Shown here piece after piece: positions 24,093 to 32,993 of a stretch of 39,305 nucleotides of DNA. How positions within the stretch are numbered: position 1 is the first letter of the stretch; each line of letters opens with the position of its first letter. The position numbers were made by a program, and so were the translations under genes. Source of the DNA: a bacterium. GTDB taxonomy: Bacteria; Vulcanimicrobiota; Vulcanimicrobiia; Vulcanimicrobiales; SCRA01. The stretch is taken from assembly GCA_004297985.1 (NCBI GenBank), contig SCRA01000002.1, positions 1 through 39,305 on the forward strand, read 5' to 3'. The notes beneath the pieces are model-generated. The model saw only the letters and a list, made by a program, of their open reading frames with translations, did not search any database and had not been told where the DNA came from.

Positions 24093-26812
24093 ACCATCTG
24101 GACACTGGCCAAGAGGCGCCCCATCTCCTCGGCGGGAACCGGCGGCGAGAAGAGATTTCCCTGCCCCACGGGGCACCCCAGCTCGATCAGCGCGAGCCAC
24201 TGGCTCTCGCTCTCAACGCCCTCTGCTACCGCCTCCATCCGCAAGTTCGCCGCCAGGCCCAGCAACGTAGCGACGATGGATGCCGAGTCCTCGTCGTCGT
24301 TCATGCGTGCGATCAGCGTGCGGTCGATCTTCACCAACTCGGCGGCTAGCCCCCGAATCGCCGCGATCGAGGAGCTTCCCGAGCCGAAGTGATCGACGGC
24401 GATGCGCACGCCGGCGTCGGCGAGCTCGCGTACCGAGCGCTCGGCGCGCTGATGGCCCTCGGTGGTGACGCTTTCGGGCACGTCGACAACGACGTTGCGG
24501 GGATCGACGCGCGCATCGCGCAGCGTAGCGAGCAGTCGCGCCGCCCCCTCCGGTTGCGCAAGCTGGGCGAGCGAGAGATTGATGGAGAACGAGCGCAATC
24601 GCCCGGCCGCCATCCACAGAGCCGCTTGGCGGATCGCCTCGCAGTTCGCCCAGCTACCCACCGACTCGATCAAACCGTAGGATTCGAGGAACGGAAGGAA
24701 TGCCTCCGGAGTTATCAGCTTGCCGCGATCGCTCCAGCGCAGGAGCGCCTCGACTCCCACGATCGCACCGGCCAACTGGAAGCCGCCGTTGTGGAGTGCG
24801 TCGCGCCACGCGGCGCGCAGATCGACGATCGGTTGGTAATGGACGATGAACTCGCGGCGCTCCGCCGCATGGAAGAGCCGCGCGCCGAGCATCTCGCCGC
24901 GTGCCCGCGCACCACCGCTCTCGCCGAAGATCTGCGTCTGTCCCGTACCCGCGTGCTTAGCGAGGTACATTGCCTCGTCGGCGTGGCGAATCAGCGTCTC
25001 GCCATCCTGCGCATCACTGGGGAAGACGCTGATGCCCACACTGGCGCTGACGAGCACCTCGCTGCCCGCGGTCTCGAAAGGTTGCTCCAGGGACCGATGG
25101 ATGTTCGCCGAGACGGCGAGCGGGACGTGCGCGTAACCGCTGCCTCCCTCCGCCAAGCCGATGCGCTCGATATCCGTGATCAGCATCAAAAACTCGTCGC
25201 CGGCCAGCCGCACGACCAGGTCCGTCGCCCGAGCCGAGCGGCGTAATCGTGAAGCGACGACTTGCAGGACGTTGTCGCCGGCGGCGTGGCCCAGCGTGTC
25301 GTTGATCTCCTTGAAACCGTCGAGATCGACGAAAACCGCCGCTACGGCGCGGCCGCTGCGCCGCGCGCGACCCAACGCGGGCGTCAAGTGCTCCTCGAGC
25401 ATGCTCCGGTTGGGCAGACCGGTGAGGGCGTCGTGGTAGGCGAGGTACGCCACCTCCTCGCTCTCGAGGCGCTGCGCGGTCACGTCGTGGGCGAAGACCA
25501 GTATAAACTCCGGCTGCCCGCTCACGTCGCGGACGACCGACATGTTGAGATAGAGCCAGAGCTGGTGACCGGCCCCGTCGATGAAGCGCGCCTGAAGATC
25601 CACCGCATGCGCCTCGCCGACGATCAGCCGATGCAACGCGAGCTCTACCGCGGGGCGATCTTCGGGAGCGACGAACTCCGCTAGGCGCATCGTCCGTGCC
25701 TCGTCGGGTGTTCGCCCAAGCAGCGCGCAGTATGTCGACGGCGCTTTTCGGCAGCGTGCGTCGAGGCCCACGTGGAGAATCATGGTGGACGAGGCCTCTT
25801 CCGCTCTCGCAAGCTGCTCCTGCGCGACGAGCAATTTGCGCTCGGCACGCGCGCGTGCGCTGACGATCCCTCCCACCAACAGGCTCGTCAAGGTCACGGC
25901 GAGCATGAATTGCTGAATGTCCGCGATGGCGGCCGCCGGATAGCCGAACGACTCGCTCAGCAGCATCGCCGCGATGTCCGTTCCGGCATTGACCACGATT
26001 GCGCCGGCCAAGCCGCGGCGCACTACGATCCATGCAAGCGGCAAGAAGTAGAGGTACAGGAAGTTCGGGGTCTCTCGTCCCGTCGCCGATGCCGCATAGG
26101 CAAACGTGAGGGTCAACGCCGTTGCGGCGACCTGACCGACGGTCTCGAGACGCGCGGGGGGCGGCAGCGACGGGATATGCACCTCGCGTGCGACGGGGAA
26201 CCCCGCGAGCTTCAGGACGAGCGGCGTGCCACGCAGCATCAGCAGCGGAAGAATCGTCGTCGTACCCACGGCGCGCCCGATCCAACTCTCGCCGACGGCC
26301 ACGGGAAACTGGGTCCATGCGATCATCCCACTCACCGCGGCGTAGAAAGCGGAGGCGACCGCAACACCCAATGGTGCGACGAGGCCGGCGACCACGACGA
26401 GGTTCGTCACATCGCTAATTCTGCGCTTGAGCGGATCGTAACGCAGCGGGCCCTTCAGCAGATATCCGGCGCCGCCGCATACCAGCGTTTCGACCAGCCC
26501 CGATAAGAGGACTTCGCCGGCATGGCGCGGGGATACCGGATCGACGATCAGACTCACGGCGTGGGCGACGAACACGAGCGGCGCATAGCCGATGCCGAAG
26601 GTGAGAATGACGAAGAGGGAGAGCGCCGGCGGCAGGTACCATGGCGGAACGCCTGGCTGCACCGCGGCGAACGAGTGCTTGAGCGCATCCAACGCGTTCC
26701 AGGCGACGACGAACAGGAGGGAGATCGCAACGGCACGAGCGTACCTACCGAGCCGGCCGGCGCGAACGCTCGACGCGTCTTCGGCCACCCGGCGGCCGTT
26801 CACGATATTCAA
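24089..26812 (-). CDS. MASE1-like/PAS/GGDEF/EAL cyclic-di-GMP protein
   Basis: A 907-aa membrane sensor. Residues about 25-325 hold eight to ten membrane helices of a MASE1-like input. A PAS domain follows (about 340-455), then GGDEF (about 463-625), then EAL (about 640-895). The GGDEF active-site motif reads RLAGDEF, with Ala for the first Gly; the RxxD product-inhibition site (RATD) is five residues upstream, intact. The EAL domain has EALLRW, the catalytic-type Lys in VKIDRTL, and AEGVES, but the DDFG loop reads AVDHFGSGSSS, with His replacing the second Asp, and LELTES reads VDVPES. Both activities may therefore be altered. The gene overlaps the anti-sigma gene end by 4 nt, convergently. 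Confidence 0.93.
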   Translation of the reverse strand: MNIVNGRRVAEDASSVRAGRLGRYARAVAISLLFVVAWNALDALKHSFAAVQPGVPPWYLPPALSLFVILTFGIGYAPLVFVAHAVSLIVDPVSPRHAGEVLLSGLVETLVCGGAGYLLKGPLRYDPLKRRISDVTNLVVVAGLVAPLGVAVASAFYAAVSGMIAWTQFPVAVGESWIGRAVGTTTILPLLMLRGTPLVLKLAGFPVAREVHIPSLPPPARLETVGQVAATALTLTFAYAASATGRETPNFLYLYFLPLAWIVVRRGLAGAIVVNAGTDIAAMLLSESFGYPAAAIADIQQFMLAVTLTSLLVGGIVSARARAERKLLVAQEQLARAEEASSTMILHVGLDARCRKAPSTYCALLGRTPDEARTMRLAEFVAPEDRPAVELALHRLIVGEAHAVDLQARFIDGAGHQLWLYLNMSVVRDVSGQPEFILVFAHDVTAQRLESEEVAYLAYHDALTGLPNRSMLEEHLTPALGRARRSGRAVAAVFVDLDGFKEINDTLGHAAGDNVLQVVASRLRRSARATDLVVRLAGDEFLMLITDIERIGLAEGGSGYAHVPLAVSANIHRSLEQPFETAGSEVLVSASVGISVFPSDAQDGETLIRHADEAMYLAKHAGTGQTQIFGESGGARARGEMLGARLFHAAERREFIVHYQPIVDLRAAWRDALHNGGFQLAGAIVGVEALLRWSDRGKLITPEAFLPFLESYGLIESVGSWANCEAIRQAALWMAAGRLRSFSINLSLAQLAQPEGAARLLATLRDARVDPRNVVVDVPESVTTEGHQRAERSVRELADAGVRIAVDHFGSGSSSIAAIRGLAAELVKIDRTLIARMNDDEDSASIVATLLGLAANLRMEAVAEGVESESQWLALIELGCPVGQGNLFSPPVPAEEMGRLLASVQMV

Positions 26813-26868
26813 GGAGCAGGTGTTCTGCTCGACCCACTAGCCTCCCGCCGCCGACATGCCTTCTTGTG

Positions 26869-27831
26869 TTAGGCTTTTGTCACTAAAAGCTCACGCAGCA
26901 TTTCGAGCGAGATGTTCGATCCCGTGACCGGAAGCAACACGCTGGCGCCCGTGAGCGTCCGGCTCAGCCGGCGAGCACACGCCAGGGCTGCCGCACCCGC
27001 CGGCTCCGCTAATTGGTGGCCCTGCCCGATAAGGAACCGCACGCCTTCTTCGATCTCTCGATCGTCGACCGTGACGAAATCATCGAGGTGCTCGGCGAGC
27101 AGGCTCTGCGGCAGGTCGTAGGACTCGCGCGTGGCCAGGCCCTCCGCAATGGTCGACTGAGATTCGTAGCGCACGTGCTCGCGCCGCTGCCACGCATCGT
27201 GCGCTGCCGGCGCCTGCGCGCTGCAGACGGCGATCACGCGCGTTCGCGGCGAGAGCGCTTTGACCACCAGCGCCGTGCCTGCGGCATTCGATCCTCCTCC
27301 GACCGGGACGATCACCACATCGAACGCCCGGCGCGCGAGCGCCTCGAGCGCCATCGTCGCAACGCCGGCGATCAATAACGGCTCGTCGCCGGACGAAATG
27401 AACAGCCGCCCCTCGCGTTGCGCAGCCTGTTCGGCAGCTGCGACGCTGGCCTGGAAGTCGTGACCCTCCAATCGTACGTCGGCTCCCATCGCCTGCATCG
27501 CACGCACCTTGAACGGGTTGGCACCTCGAGGAGCGTAGATGATCGCCAGCACGCCGAAGAGGGTGGCGGCATAGGCGATCGACTGGCCGTGGTTACCCGT
27601 CGAGGCGGTGACGACGCCGCACAGGCGCGCGCGCTCCGCGTTGACGGCCATCCAATTGATACCACCGCGCACCTTGAAAGCTCCCGTCGGCTGCGCCGTC
27701 TCCAGCTTGAGCCAGGCATCGAGCCCGAGTGCCCGCGCGAAGGCAGGATGCTGCACGAGGGGCGTCTCCGGAAGGTATGCCCGGATGCGCTCGTACGCTG
27801 CGCGAACGTCGGCGATGCTCAGCCGTTCCAT
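26869..27831 (-). CDS. Threonine dehydratase-like PLP enzyme
   Basis: About 320 aa, fold-type II PLP enzyme of the threonine/serine dehydratase and serine racemase group. It has the PLP lysine in TGAFKVRGGINW, the substrate-carboxylate loop TASTGNHGQSIAYAA and the phosphate-binding VPVGGGSNAAGTALV. It has no C-terminal ACT regulatory domain, so it resembles catabolic (TdcB-like) or racemase types and not the isoleucine-regulated IlvA. It lies 17 nt downstream of the YeiH gene on the same strand. ATG 27831 precedes the conserved start MERLSIADVRAAYERI; the longer frame lies inside YeiH. Confidence 0.88.
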   Translation of the reverse strand: MERLSIADVRAAYERIRAYLPETPLVQHPAFARALGLDAWLKLETAQPTGAFKVRGGINWMAVNAERARLCGVVTASTGNHGQSIAYAATLFGVLAIIYAPRGANPFKVRAMQAMGADVRLEGHDFQASVAAAEQAAQREGRLFISSGDEPLLIAGVATMALEALARRAFDVVIVPVGGGSNAAGTALVVKALSPRTRVIAVCSAQAPAAHDAWQRREHVRYESQSTIAEGLATRESYDLPQSLLAEHLDDFVTVDDREIEEGVRFLIGQGHQLAEPAGAAALACARRLSRTLTGASVLLPVTGSNISLEMLRELLVTKA

Positions 27832-27848
27832 GTATCCACTCTCGATTC

Positions 27849-28847
27849 TTAGACGGCGTGCTGGATGATGAGACTGGTGATCGCGACCAACCCCCAGATC
27901 GCCGCCCCGAGCGCGATCGGTCGAACGCCGGCGGAGCCGAATGCACGCATGTCGACGGAGAGGCCCACCGCCGCAAGCGCCACGACGATCAAGAAACCCC
28001 CGAACTCCGCGAGCGACGACATCATTGCATGCGGCAGCAGTCCCGTTGAATCGATGGCCGCCGCGATCACGAAGGCGAGGATAAACCACGGAATGACGTG
28101 CGCGATCCCACGCCGCTCTCGCCGCAATCCTCTGCTCTCACGCGCGCGCCAGGCCACCGCAGCGGCGACGCCAAGTGAGACGGGAATGATCATCACCGTG
28201 CGCGCCAGTTTCACGATGGTGGCGATGGTGCCCGCAGTTCGACTGAAACTGTATCCGGCCGCCACCACCGACGAGGTATCGTTGACGGCCGTTCCGGCCC
28301 AGATGCCAAACGCGGTGTCGCTCATGTGCATGACGTGGCCGAGGAATGGGAAGAGGAAGACTCCGATAACGTTGTAGAGGAAGATCGTCGAGACCGCGTA
28401 GGCAATCTCACTCGCCTCGGCCGCCACGATCGGCGCTATCGCAGCGATCGCCGAGGCACCGCAGATCGAGGTGCCCACGGCGATCAACAGGCCCGAACGC
28501 GAGTCGACGCGCAGGACGCGACCCAGTACCAAGCCGCCGATGAGCCCCACCGCAAGCGTCACCAGCATCACGCCTGCGCTTGAGCGCCCTACGCTCCACA
28601 GACCGGGGAGATCGATCCCGAAGCCCAGCAGCACGATGGCACCCTGCAGCACCTTCTTCGACGTAAAAGCTACGCCCGGCGAGCTCCAGCTCGGCAGACT
28701 GACGGCATTGCGCAGAATGATGCCGAAGAGGATGGCGAAGATCGGCGCCCCAATGATCGGCGCAGAGCGCCCGATGAACGCGGCGAGCACGGCCAGGACA
28801 AGCGAGAGCGCAAGACCCGGCAAGCGGGCGGGCCAAGTGGATGTCAT
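27849..28847 (-). CDS. YeiH/UPF0324 family transporter
   Basis: About 332 aa, 9-10 membrane helices. It matches the Cons_hypoth698/YeiH family: GAPIFAILFGIILRN, LLGFGIDLPGLWSVG, GTSICGASAIAAIAPIVAA with the conserved Gly-Thr-Ser-x-Cys-Gly-x-Ser-Ala motif, and GIWAGTAVNDTSSVVAAGY. Members are annotated as putative sulfate or sulfonate-related exporters, with the evidence thin. Its ATG overlaps the stop of GH125 by 4 nt, and the PLP enzyme follows. The three-gene association is unusual and gives no clear common pathway. Confidence 0.88.
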   Translation of the reverse strand: MTSTWPARLPGLALSLVLAVLAAFIGRSAPIIGAPIFAILFGIILRNAVSLPSWSSPGVAFTSKKVLQGAIVLLGFGIDLPGLWSVGRSSAGVMLVTLAVGLIGGLVLGRVLRVDSRSGLLIAVGTSICGASAIAAIAPIVAAEASEIAYAVSTIFLYNVIGVFLFPFLGHVMHMSDTAFGIWAGTAVNDTSSVVAAGYSFSRTAGTIATIVKLARTVMIIPVSLGVAAAVAWRARESRGLRRERRGIAHVIPWFILAFVIAAAIDSTGLLPHAMMSSLAEFGGFLIVVALAAVGLSVDMRAFGSAGVRPIALGAAIWGLVAITSLIIQHAV

Positions 28848-30232
28848 GGAAGACGCATTCCGAACAAATCGCTGCTCAGCCTCCCGCGCGCCATCGCGAT
28901 CGCGCCGCGATTCTGCCACTGCAGCACCGTGGGCGCAAGCACCGGTGTCTGCGCCGCGCGCAGGAATGGCGCTCCCGCCTCCGTAGGGGCGAAGCGCTCC
29001 GCGGAGACACCCGCGGCCGTGCGAAAGATCAGTTCCGCATACAGTGCATTGGCCCAACCAAACTCCGCCCGCGTGAAGTGCCATGGGCGGCGAGGATCGA
29101 AGCTCTCGTGAATGAGCCCGTCGCTTCCGTCGGTGGCTGCCAGAGCCCGCAAGCCGTCGGCAACTTCGCCGGGGCTCCCCGCCGTCAACGAGCGCGTGAT
29201 GATGCCCAGCGGCCAGATCCATCCCGGGGGCGTATGCACGCTGCCGAGGCCTTCCGCGTACCCTGCGCGGTAGAAGTACGGGTCCGCATTCGAGAGGATA
29301 AAACGGCGCGTGGCTCTGTAGAGCGCGTCATCCGGCGAGAGGTAGTCGAAGTAGGTCGCGGCGATGAGGTTGGGAAGATTGGCGTCGCCCATCGCCACGG
29401 CGCTACCGAGGCCGTCGACTTCGTAGGCATAGATCCAGCCGATACCCATGGCGTACACGTGACCGAAGCGCTCGATGGCACTCCGCACCTCGAAGGCCAA
29501 GCCCGCCGCATCCAGGGCCAGCGCGCGATCGCCGAATCCGCGGTCGGCCAACACGGACAGCTCACGCAGGGCGACCACGGCCAGCATGTTCTGCGGAACG
29601 TTGAACGGATAGATGCAGGCGTCGTCAGAGGGGCGGAAGCCGCTCCAGATCATCCCAGTCTCGCCGAACGGGGCGCCATGCCCGCCGTGAGGCAGTTCAC
29701 CATAGAAGTAGCGCGAGCACGTTGCGTGGTGCTGCTCGCAGCGATAGGTCGAGACGATGCGCTGGAGCATCCAATGGATGCGCGGCGTGAAGATGCTCGC
29801 GTCGTGCGTGCGCTGCCAGTAGGCCCAGAGCAGCGTCACGGGAAACGCCAGCGAGTCGACCTCCCACTTCTGCTCCCAGACCTTGTAGTCTGCCGTGAAG
29901 GCGTTGGCGTAGGGGTCGGTCAGGACGTTGCGGGACTCGTGCTCGATAACACGGTGTGCCAGTCCCGCGAACACGGGGTCCTCCTGGGCGAAGCGAACGT
30001 AGGGCAGCGTCTGGGCCGCCGAGTCACGCAGCCACATCGCCGGGATGTCGCCCGTCTGCACATAGACCGTCCCGTCGCTCTCCCGAAAGAAGTCGACGGC
30101 GACGGTGTGGAAGAGGGTCGAGGCATCGACGGCAAGCGTGGGGCCCCCGTCGGTCGGGATGAGGATATGCTCGTTCGGCCACCCCGCGCCCATGAGGGCG
30201 AGAGCCGCCGCCAACGCTAGGATGCGAATCAC
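28844..30232 (-). CDS. Exported GH125 exo-alpha-mannosidase-like protein
   Basis: A 462-aa protein with a Sec signal peptide (MIRILALAAALALMGAGW), so it acts outside the cytoplasm. It matches GH125 (formerly DUF1237): VQTGDIPAMWLRDSAAQTLPY near the N-terminus, KWEVDSLAFPVTLLW, and FRPSDDACIYPFNVPQN, with the likely general acid Asp in the SDD stretch. Further blocks are MGDANLPNLIAATYF and TDGSDGLIHESFD with the likely general base Glu. GH125 enzymes remove non-reducing alpha-1,6-mannose by inversion. No mannan or cell-wall gene is adjacent. The start is a GTG at 30232 (GTG ATT CGC), divergent from the NRAMP gene. Confidence 0.9.
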   Translation of the reverse strand: MIRILALAAALALMGAGWPNEHILIPTDGGPTLAVDASTLFHTVAVDFFRESDGTVYVQTGDIPAMWLRDSAAQTLPYVRFAQEDPVFAGLAHRVIEHESRNVLTDPYANAFTADYKVWEQKWEVDSLAFPVTLLWAYWQRTHDASIFTPRIHWMLQRIVSTYRCEQHHATCSRYFYGELPHGGHGAPFGETGMIWSGFRPSDDACIYPFNVPQNMLAVVALRELSVLADRGFGDRALALDAAGLAFEVRSAIERFGHVYAMGIGWIYAYEVDGLGSAVAMGDANLPNLIAATYFDYLSPDDALYRATRRFILSNADPYFYRAGYAEGLGSVHTPPGWIWPLGIITRSLTAGSPGEVADGLRALAATDGSDGLIHESFDPRRPWHFTRAEFGWANALYAELIFRTAAGVSAERFAPTEAGAPFLRAAQTPVLAPTVLQWQNRGAIAMARGRLSSDLFGMRLP

Positions 30233-30260
30233 GTCGCAGGTTCCACTTGGTTGCCGGGCG

Positions 30261-30283
30261 TATAATTAGCCAAACCTAAAACC
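30261..30283 (+). promoter_or_regulatory. DtxR/MntR-like operator over the NRAMP -10
   Basis: TATAAT (30261-30266) is a perfect -10. From its last base, TTAGCCAAACCTAA (30266-30279) is a TTAG-N6-CTAA palindrome. Read on the minus strand, TTAGGTTTGGCTAATTATA matches the DtxR/IdeR consensus TTAGGTTAGGCTAACCTAA at 14 of 19 positions by eye, with a perfect first half-site apart from the centre. Such operators are bound by iron or manganese-dependent DtxR/MntR repressors. It sits 30-50 nt before the NRAMP start in an 81-nt divergent gap, so it could also control the GH125 operon. Confidence 0.55.
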
Positions 30284-30313
30284 TTAACTCGTCTCACCGA
30301 GGTCGAACCGCAC

Positions 30314-31573
30314 GTGAACGATGCCCTCCCCCGTCCCCTGACCGCAACGCCCACCGTGCGACGCGCATATTGGTTGCGCTTCGTAGCGTTCTTTGCCGTT
30401 GCCGGGCCGGGACTGGTGGTGATGCTGGCGGATACGGATGCCGGGAGCGTGATCACCGCGGCGCAGAGCGGAGCCCGCTGGGGCTTCAAGCTCCTAGCGC
30501 TTCAGGTCATCCTGGTGCCCATCCTCTTCGTGGTACAGGAACTGACCGTGCGTCTTGGTCTGACCACCGGGCGGGGCCACGGCGAGTTGATTCGCCTGCG
30601 GTTCGGACCGGTCTGGGCGTGGATATCGGTCTCTACGCTGATGGTCGCCTGCCTCGGGGCCCTGGTCACCGAGCTGAGCGGCGTAGCGGGCGTGGGGCTG
30701 CTCTTCGGCGTTCCCGCCTGGGTCAGTGTCATGCTGACCGTGGCCCTGCTGGTCACCGTCGTCTGGACGGGGTCCTACCGCTCGGTCGAGCGCATAGCCA
30801 TCTTCATCGGTGCCTTCGAGCTGATCTTCCTCGGCGTCGCCTGGCTCTCGCACCCCCAAGCGGGCCTCCTCCTGGACGGCCTGGCGCACCCGCCTCTCGG
30901 CGATCGCTCGTACCTGTATCTGGCGGCAGCCAACATCGGTGCGGTCATCATGCCGTGGATGGTCTTCTACCAGCAGTCGGCCGTGGTCGACAAAGGACTC
31001 GACGTCCGCCACTTGCGCGCCGCGCGCTGGGATACGGCAATCGGCGCGATCCTCACGCAGGTCATCATGGCCGCCGTCCTGGTCGCGACGGCGGCGACCA
31101 TCGGACGCCACAATCCTGGGGCCCCGCTCGACACCGTCCAGCAAATCTCTCAAGCGCTCGTCTCGTTCCTGGGCCAGAGCGTCGGCCAGGTGCTCTTTGC
31201 GCTGGGGATGGTCGGCGCCTCGATCGTCGCGGCGATCGTCGTCTCGCTCACCGCGGCCTGGGGGCTAGGCGAGGTGCTCTGCTACCGCCGCTCGCTGGAG
31301 CACTGCCCACGCGAGGCACCGTGGTTCTACGGTGTCTTCACCGCGGCGCTGGTGCTCGGCGGCGCGCTCGTGGCCTCCGGGATCAACCTCGTCGACTTGA
31401 GCGTGGCCGTCGAAGTGATGAACGCGCTGCTGTTGCCCATCGTGCTGGGCTTCCTCTACTTGCTAGCGGTTAAGGCGCTACCGGCCCCATACCGTCTGCG
31501 CGGCTGGTATGCCGTTGTCGTCGCCGTGCTGATGGTGGCCACCGCCGGCTTCGGCGTCTACGCCGCATTGTAG
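30314..31573 (+). CDS. NRAMP-family metal transporter, divergent
   Basis: A 419-aa membrane protein with about 11 helices, SLC11/NRAMP fold: AGPGLVVMLADTDAGSVITA in helix 1 and NIGAVIMPWMVFYQQSAVV in helix 6. In classical Mn/Fe NRAMPs the helix 1 motif is DPGN and helix 6 reads MPH; here they read DAGS and MPW. Changes at these metal-contact positions are found in the NRAMP-related branch that includes bacterial Mg transporters, so the substrate could be Mn, Fe or Mg. An operator resembling DtxR/MntR sites in front suggests Mn or Fe homeostasis. GTG start at 30314. Confidence 0.85.
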   Translation: MNDALPRPLTATPTVRRAYWLRFVAFFAVAGPGLVVMLADTDAGSVITAAQSGARWGFKLLALQVILVPILFVVQELTVRLGLTTGRGHGELIRLRFGPVWAWISVSTLMVACLGALVTELSGVAGVGLLFGVPAWVSVMLTVALLVTVVWTGSYRSVERIAIFIGAFELIFLGVAWLSHPQAGLLLDGLAHPPLGDRSYLYLAAANIGAVIMPWMVFYQQSAVVDKGLDVRHLRAARWDTAIGAILTQVIMAAVLVATAATIGRHNPGAPLDTVQQISQALVSFLGQSVGQVLFALGMVGASIVAAIVVSLTAAWGLGEVLCYRRSLEHCPREAPWFYGVFTAALVLGGALVASGINLVDLSVAVEVMNALLLPIVLGFLYLLAVKALPAPYRLRGWYAVVVAVLMVATAGFGVYAAL

Positions 31574-31583
31574 CGGCTCACGA

Positions 31584-32336
31584 TTAGGTCGGGATCTTCT
31601 CCAAGAACTGCCGCACGCGCTCGCTCTCCGGCGCGCTGAAGAAACGCTCCGGCGGCGCATCGGCGACGATCCGGCCCTCGTCGACGAAGACGATGCGGCC
31701 GGCGGCTCGCCGTGCGAAGCCCATCTCATGGGTCACGACAGCCATCGTCATCCCTTCTTGCACCAGCTCGTCCATGGTGGCGAGCACCTCCTGGACCATC
31801 TCCGGATCGAGGGCGCTGGTCGGCTCGTCGAAGAGCATGACCGCGGGGCGTAGCGCCAGTGCCCGCGCGATCGCGACGCGTTGCTTCTGCCCCCCCGAGA
31901 GTGAGTTCGGGTAGGCGTGCTCTTTGGCCGCCAGGCCAACTTTCGCCAGCAGAGCTTGGGCCCGCGCCTCGGCCTCCTGCCGGCTAATATGCAGCACCTT
32001 CTCCTGTGCCAGCGTGACGTTGTCGATCACGGTGAGATGCGGGAAGAGGTTGAAGAGTTGGAAGACCATCCCCATGCGCGTGCGCACGCGGTTGACGTCG
32101 ACACCGGGATCATTGATCCGCGCGCCCTCGAACCAGACCTCTCCCGCCGTCGGCCGCTCGAGCAAGTTCAAGCAGCGCAGGAGCGTGCTCTTCCCGGAAC
32201 CGCTCGGCCCGATGATCGCCAGCACTTCGCCGCGCGCGATGGAGAGATCGACGCCTTTGAGGACTTCGTGCGGGCCGAAGCTCTTCCTCAGCCCTCGCGC
32301 CTCGATGATCGGCGCGCCGTTGCGCTCGTCCATCAT
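31584..32336 (-). CDS. Polar amino-acid ABC transporter ATPase
   Basis: A 250-aa ATP-binding subunit of the GlnQ/HisP type. Walker A GPSGSGKSTLLRCLN, Q-loop in GMVFQLFNLFPHLTV (the amino-acid family form), signature LSGGQKQRVAIARAL, Walker B PAVMLFDEPTSALDPEM and H-loop AVVTHEMGFAR are all present, so it is catalytically complete. The NLFPHLTV stretch is typical of polar amino-acid importers. It is the last gene of the operon with permease, binding protein, M20 amidohydrolase and RpiR regulator; its ATG overlaps the permease stop by 4 nt. Confidence 0.96.
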   Translation of the reverse strand: MMDERNGAPIIEARGLRKSFGPHEVLKGVDLSIARGEVLAIIGPSGSGKSTLLRCLNLLERPTAGEVWFEGARINDPGVDVNRVRTRMGMVFQLFNLFPHLTVIDNVTLAQEKVLHISRQEAEARAQALLAKVGLAAKEHAYPNSLSGGQKQRVAIARALALRPAVMLFDEPTSALDPEMVQEVLATMDELVQEGMTMAVVTHEMGFARRAAGRIVFVDEGRIVADAPPERFFSAPESERVRQFLEKIPT

Positions 32337-32992
32337 ACATACACCTTGAGTCGGCGCTCCAGAAGCTGTGTCCCCGTGCTGACGACCGAGGTGATGACGT
32401 AGTACATCACGCCGATGGTCAGATAGACGGCGAAGTTCTGAAACGTGGCGCTGATAATCAGTTGGGCACTGAGCAGCAGTTCTTGGACCGTCACCAAAGA
32501 AACCAGCGCCGAGTTCTTGGTGAGCGCGACGAATTCGTTGCCCAGCGGTGGAAGCATGCGAAGGAAGGCCTGCGGCAAGACGACGTAGCGCATCGCCTGC
32601 GCCGTGCTCAGCCCAAGCGAGCGCGCTGCCTCAACCTGGCCGCGCTCGATAGACTCGATCGCACCGCGGACGATCTCGGTCTGATAGGCTCCGCTGTAGA
32701 CCGCCAGGCACCCTACCGCCGCCACCATCGGGGGCACCTGAAGGCCGACCTGTGGGAAGGCGTAGTATACGAAGAACAGCTGCACGATAAACGGCGTGCC
32801 GCGAATCACCGAGACGTAGGCAGCCGCAAGCCCGCGCAACGGCATCAGCGGTGAGACACGCGCCAACCCGCCGAGGAGACCGGCGAGGGCGCCGAGGACC
32901 AGGGCCATCGCCGTCACCTCGATCGTGACCAGCGCGCCGTGCAGCAGGAGCGGGAACGACTTCTCGACCGCGTCCAGCCCCAGAAGGCTCAT
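32333..32992 (-). CDS. Amino-acid ABC transporter permease (HisMQ type)
   Basis: A 219-aa inner-membrane permease with about five helices. It has the HEAT/EAA-like motif GQVEAARSLGLSTAQAMRYV (EAA-x3-G form), plus LLLHGALVTIEVTAMALVLG and VSVIRGTPFIVQLFFVYYAF near the N-terminus, all typical of the His/Glu/Gln/Arg/opine permease family. Works as a homodimer or heterodimer with the ATPase; only one permease gene is here, so a homodimer is likely. ATG 32992 follows the binding protein stop after one base. Confidence 0.93.
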   Translation of the reverse strand: MSLLGLDAVEKSFPLLLHGALVTIEVTAMALVLGALAGLLGGLARVSPLMPLRGLAAAYVSVIRGTPFIVQLFFVYYAFPQVGLQVPPMVAAVGCLAVYSGAYQTEIVRGAIESIERGQVEAARSLGLSTAQAMRYVVLPQAFLRMLPPLGNEFVALTKNSALVSLVTVQELLLSAQLIISATFQNFAVYLTIGVMYYVITSVVSTGTQLLERRLKVYV

Positions 32993-32993
32993 C

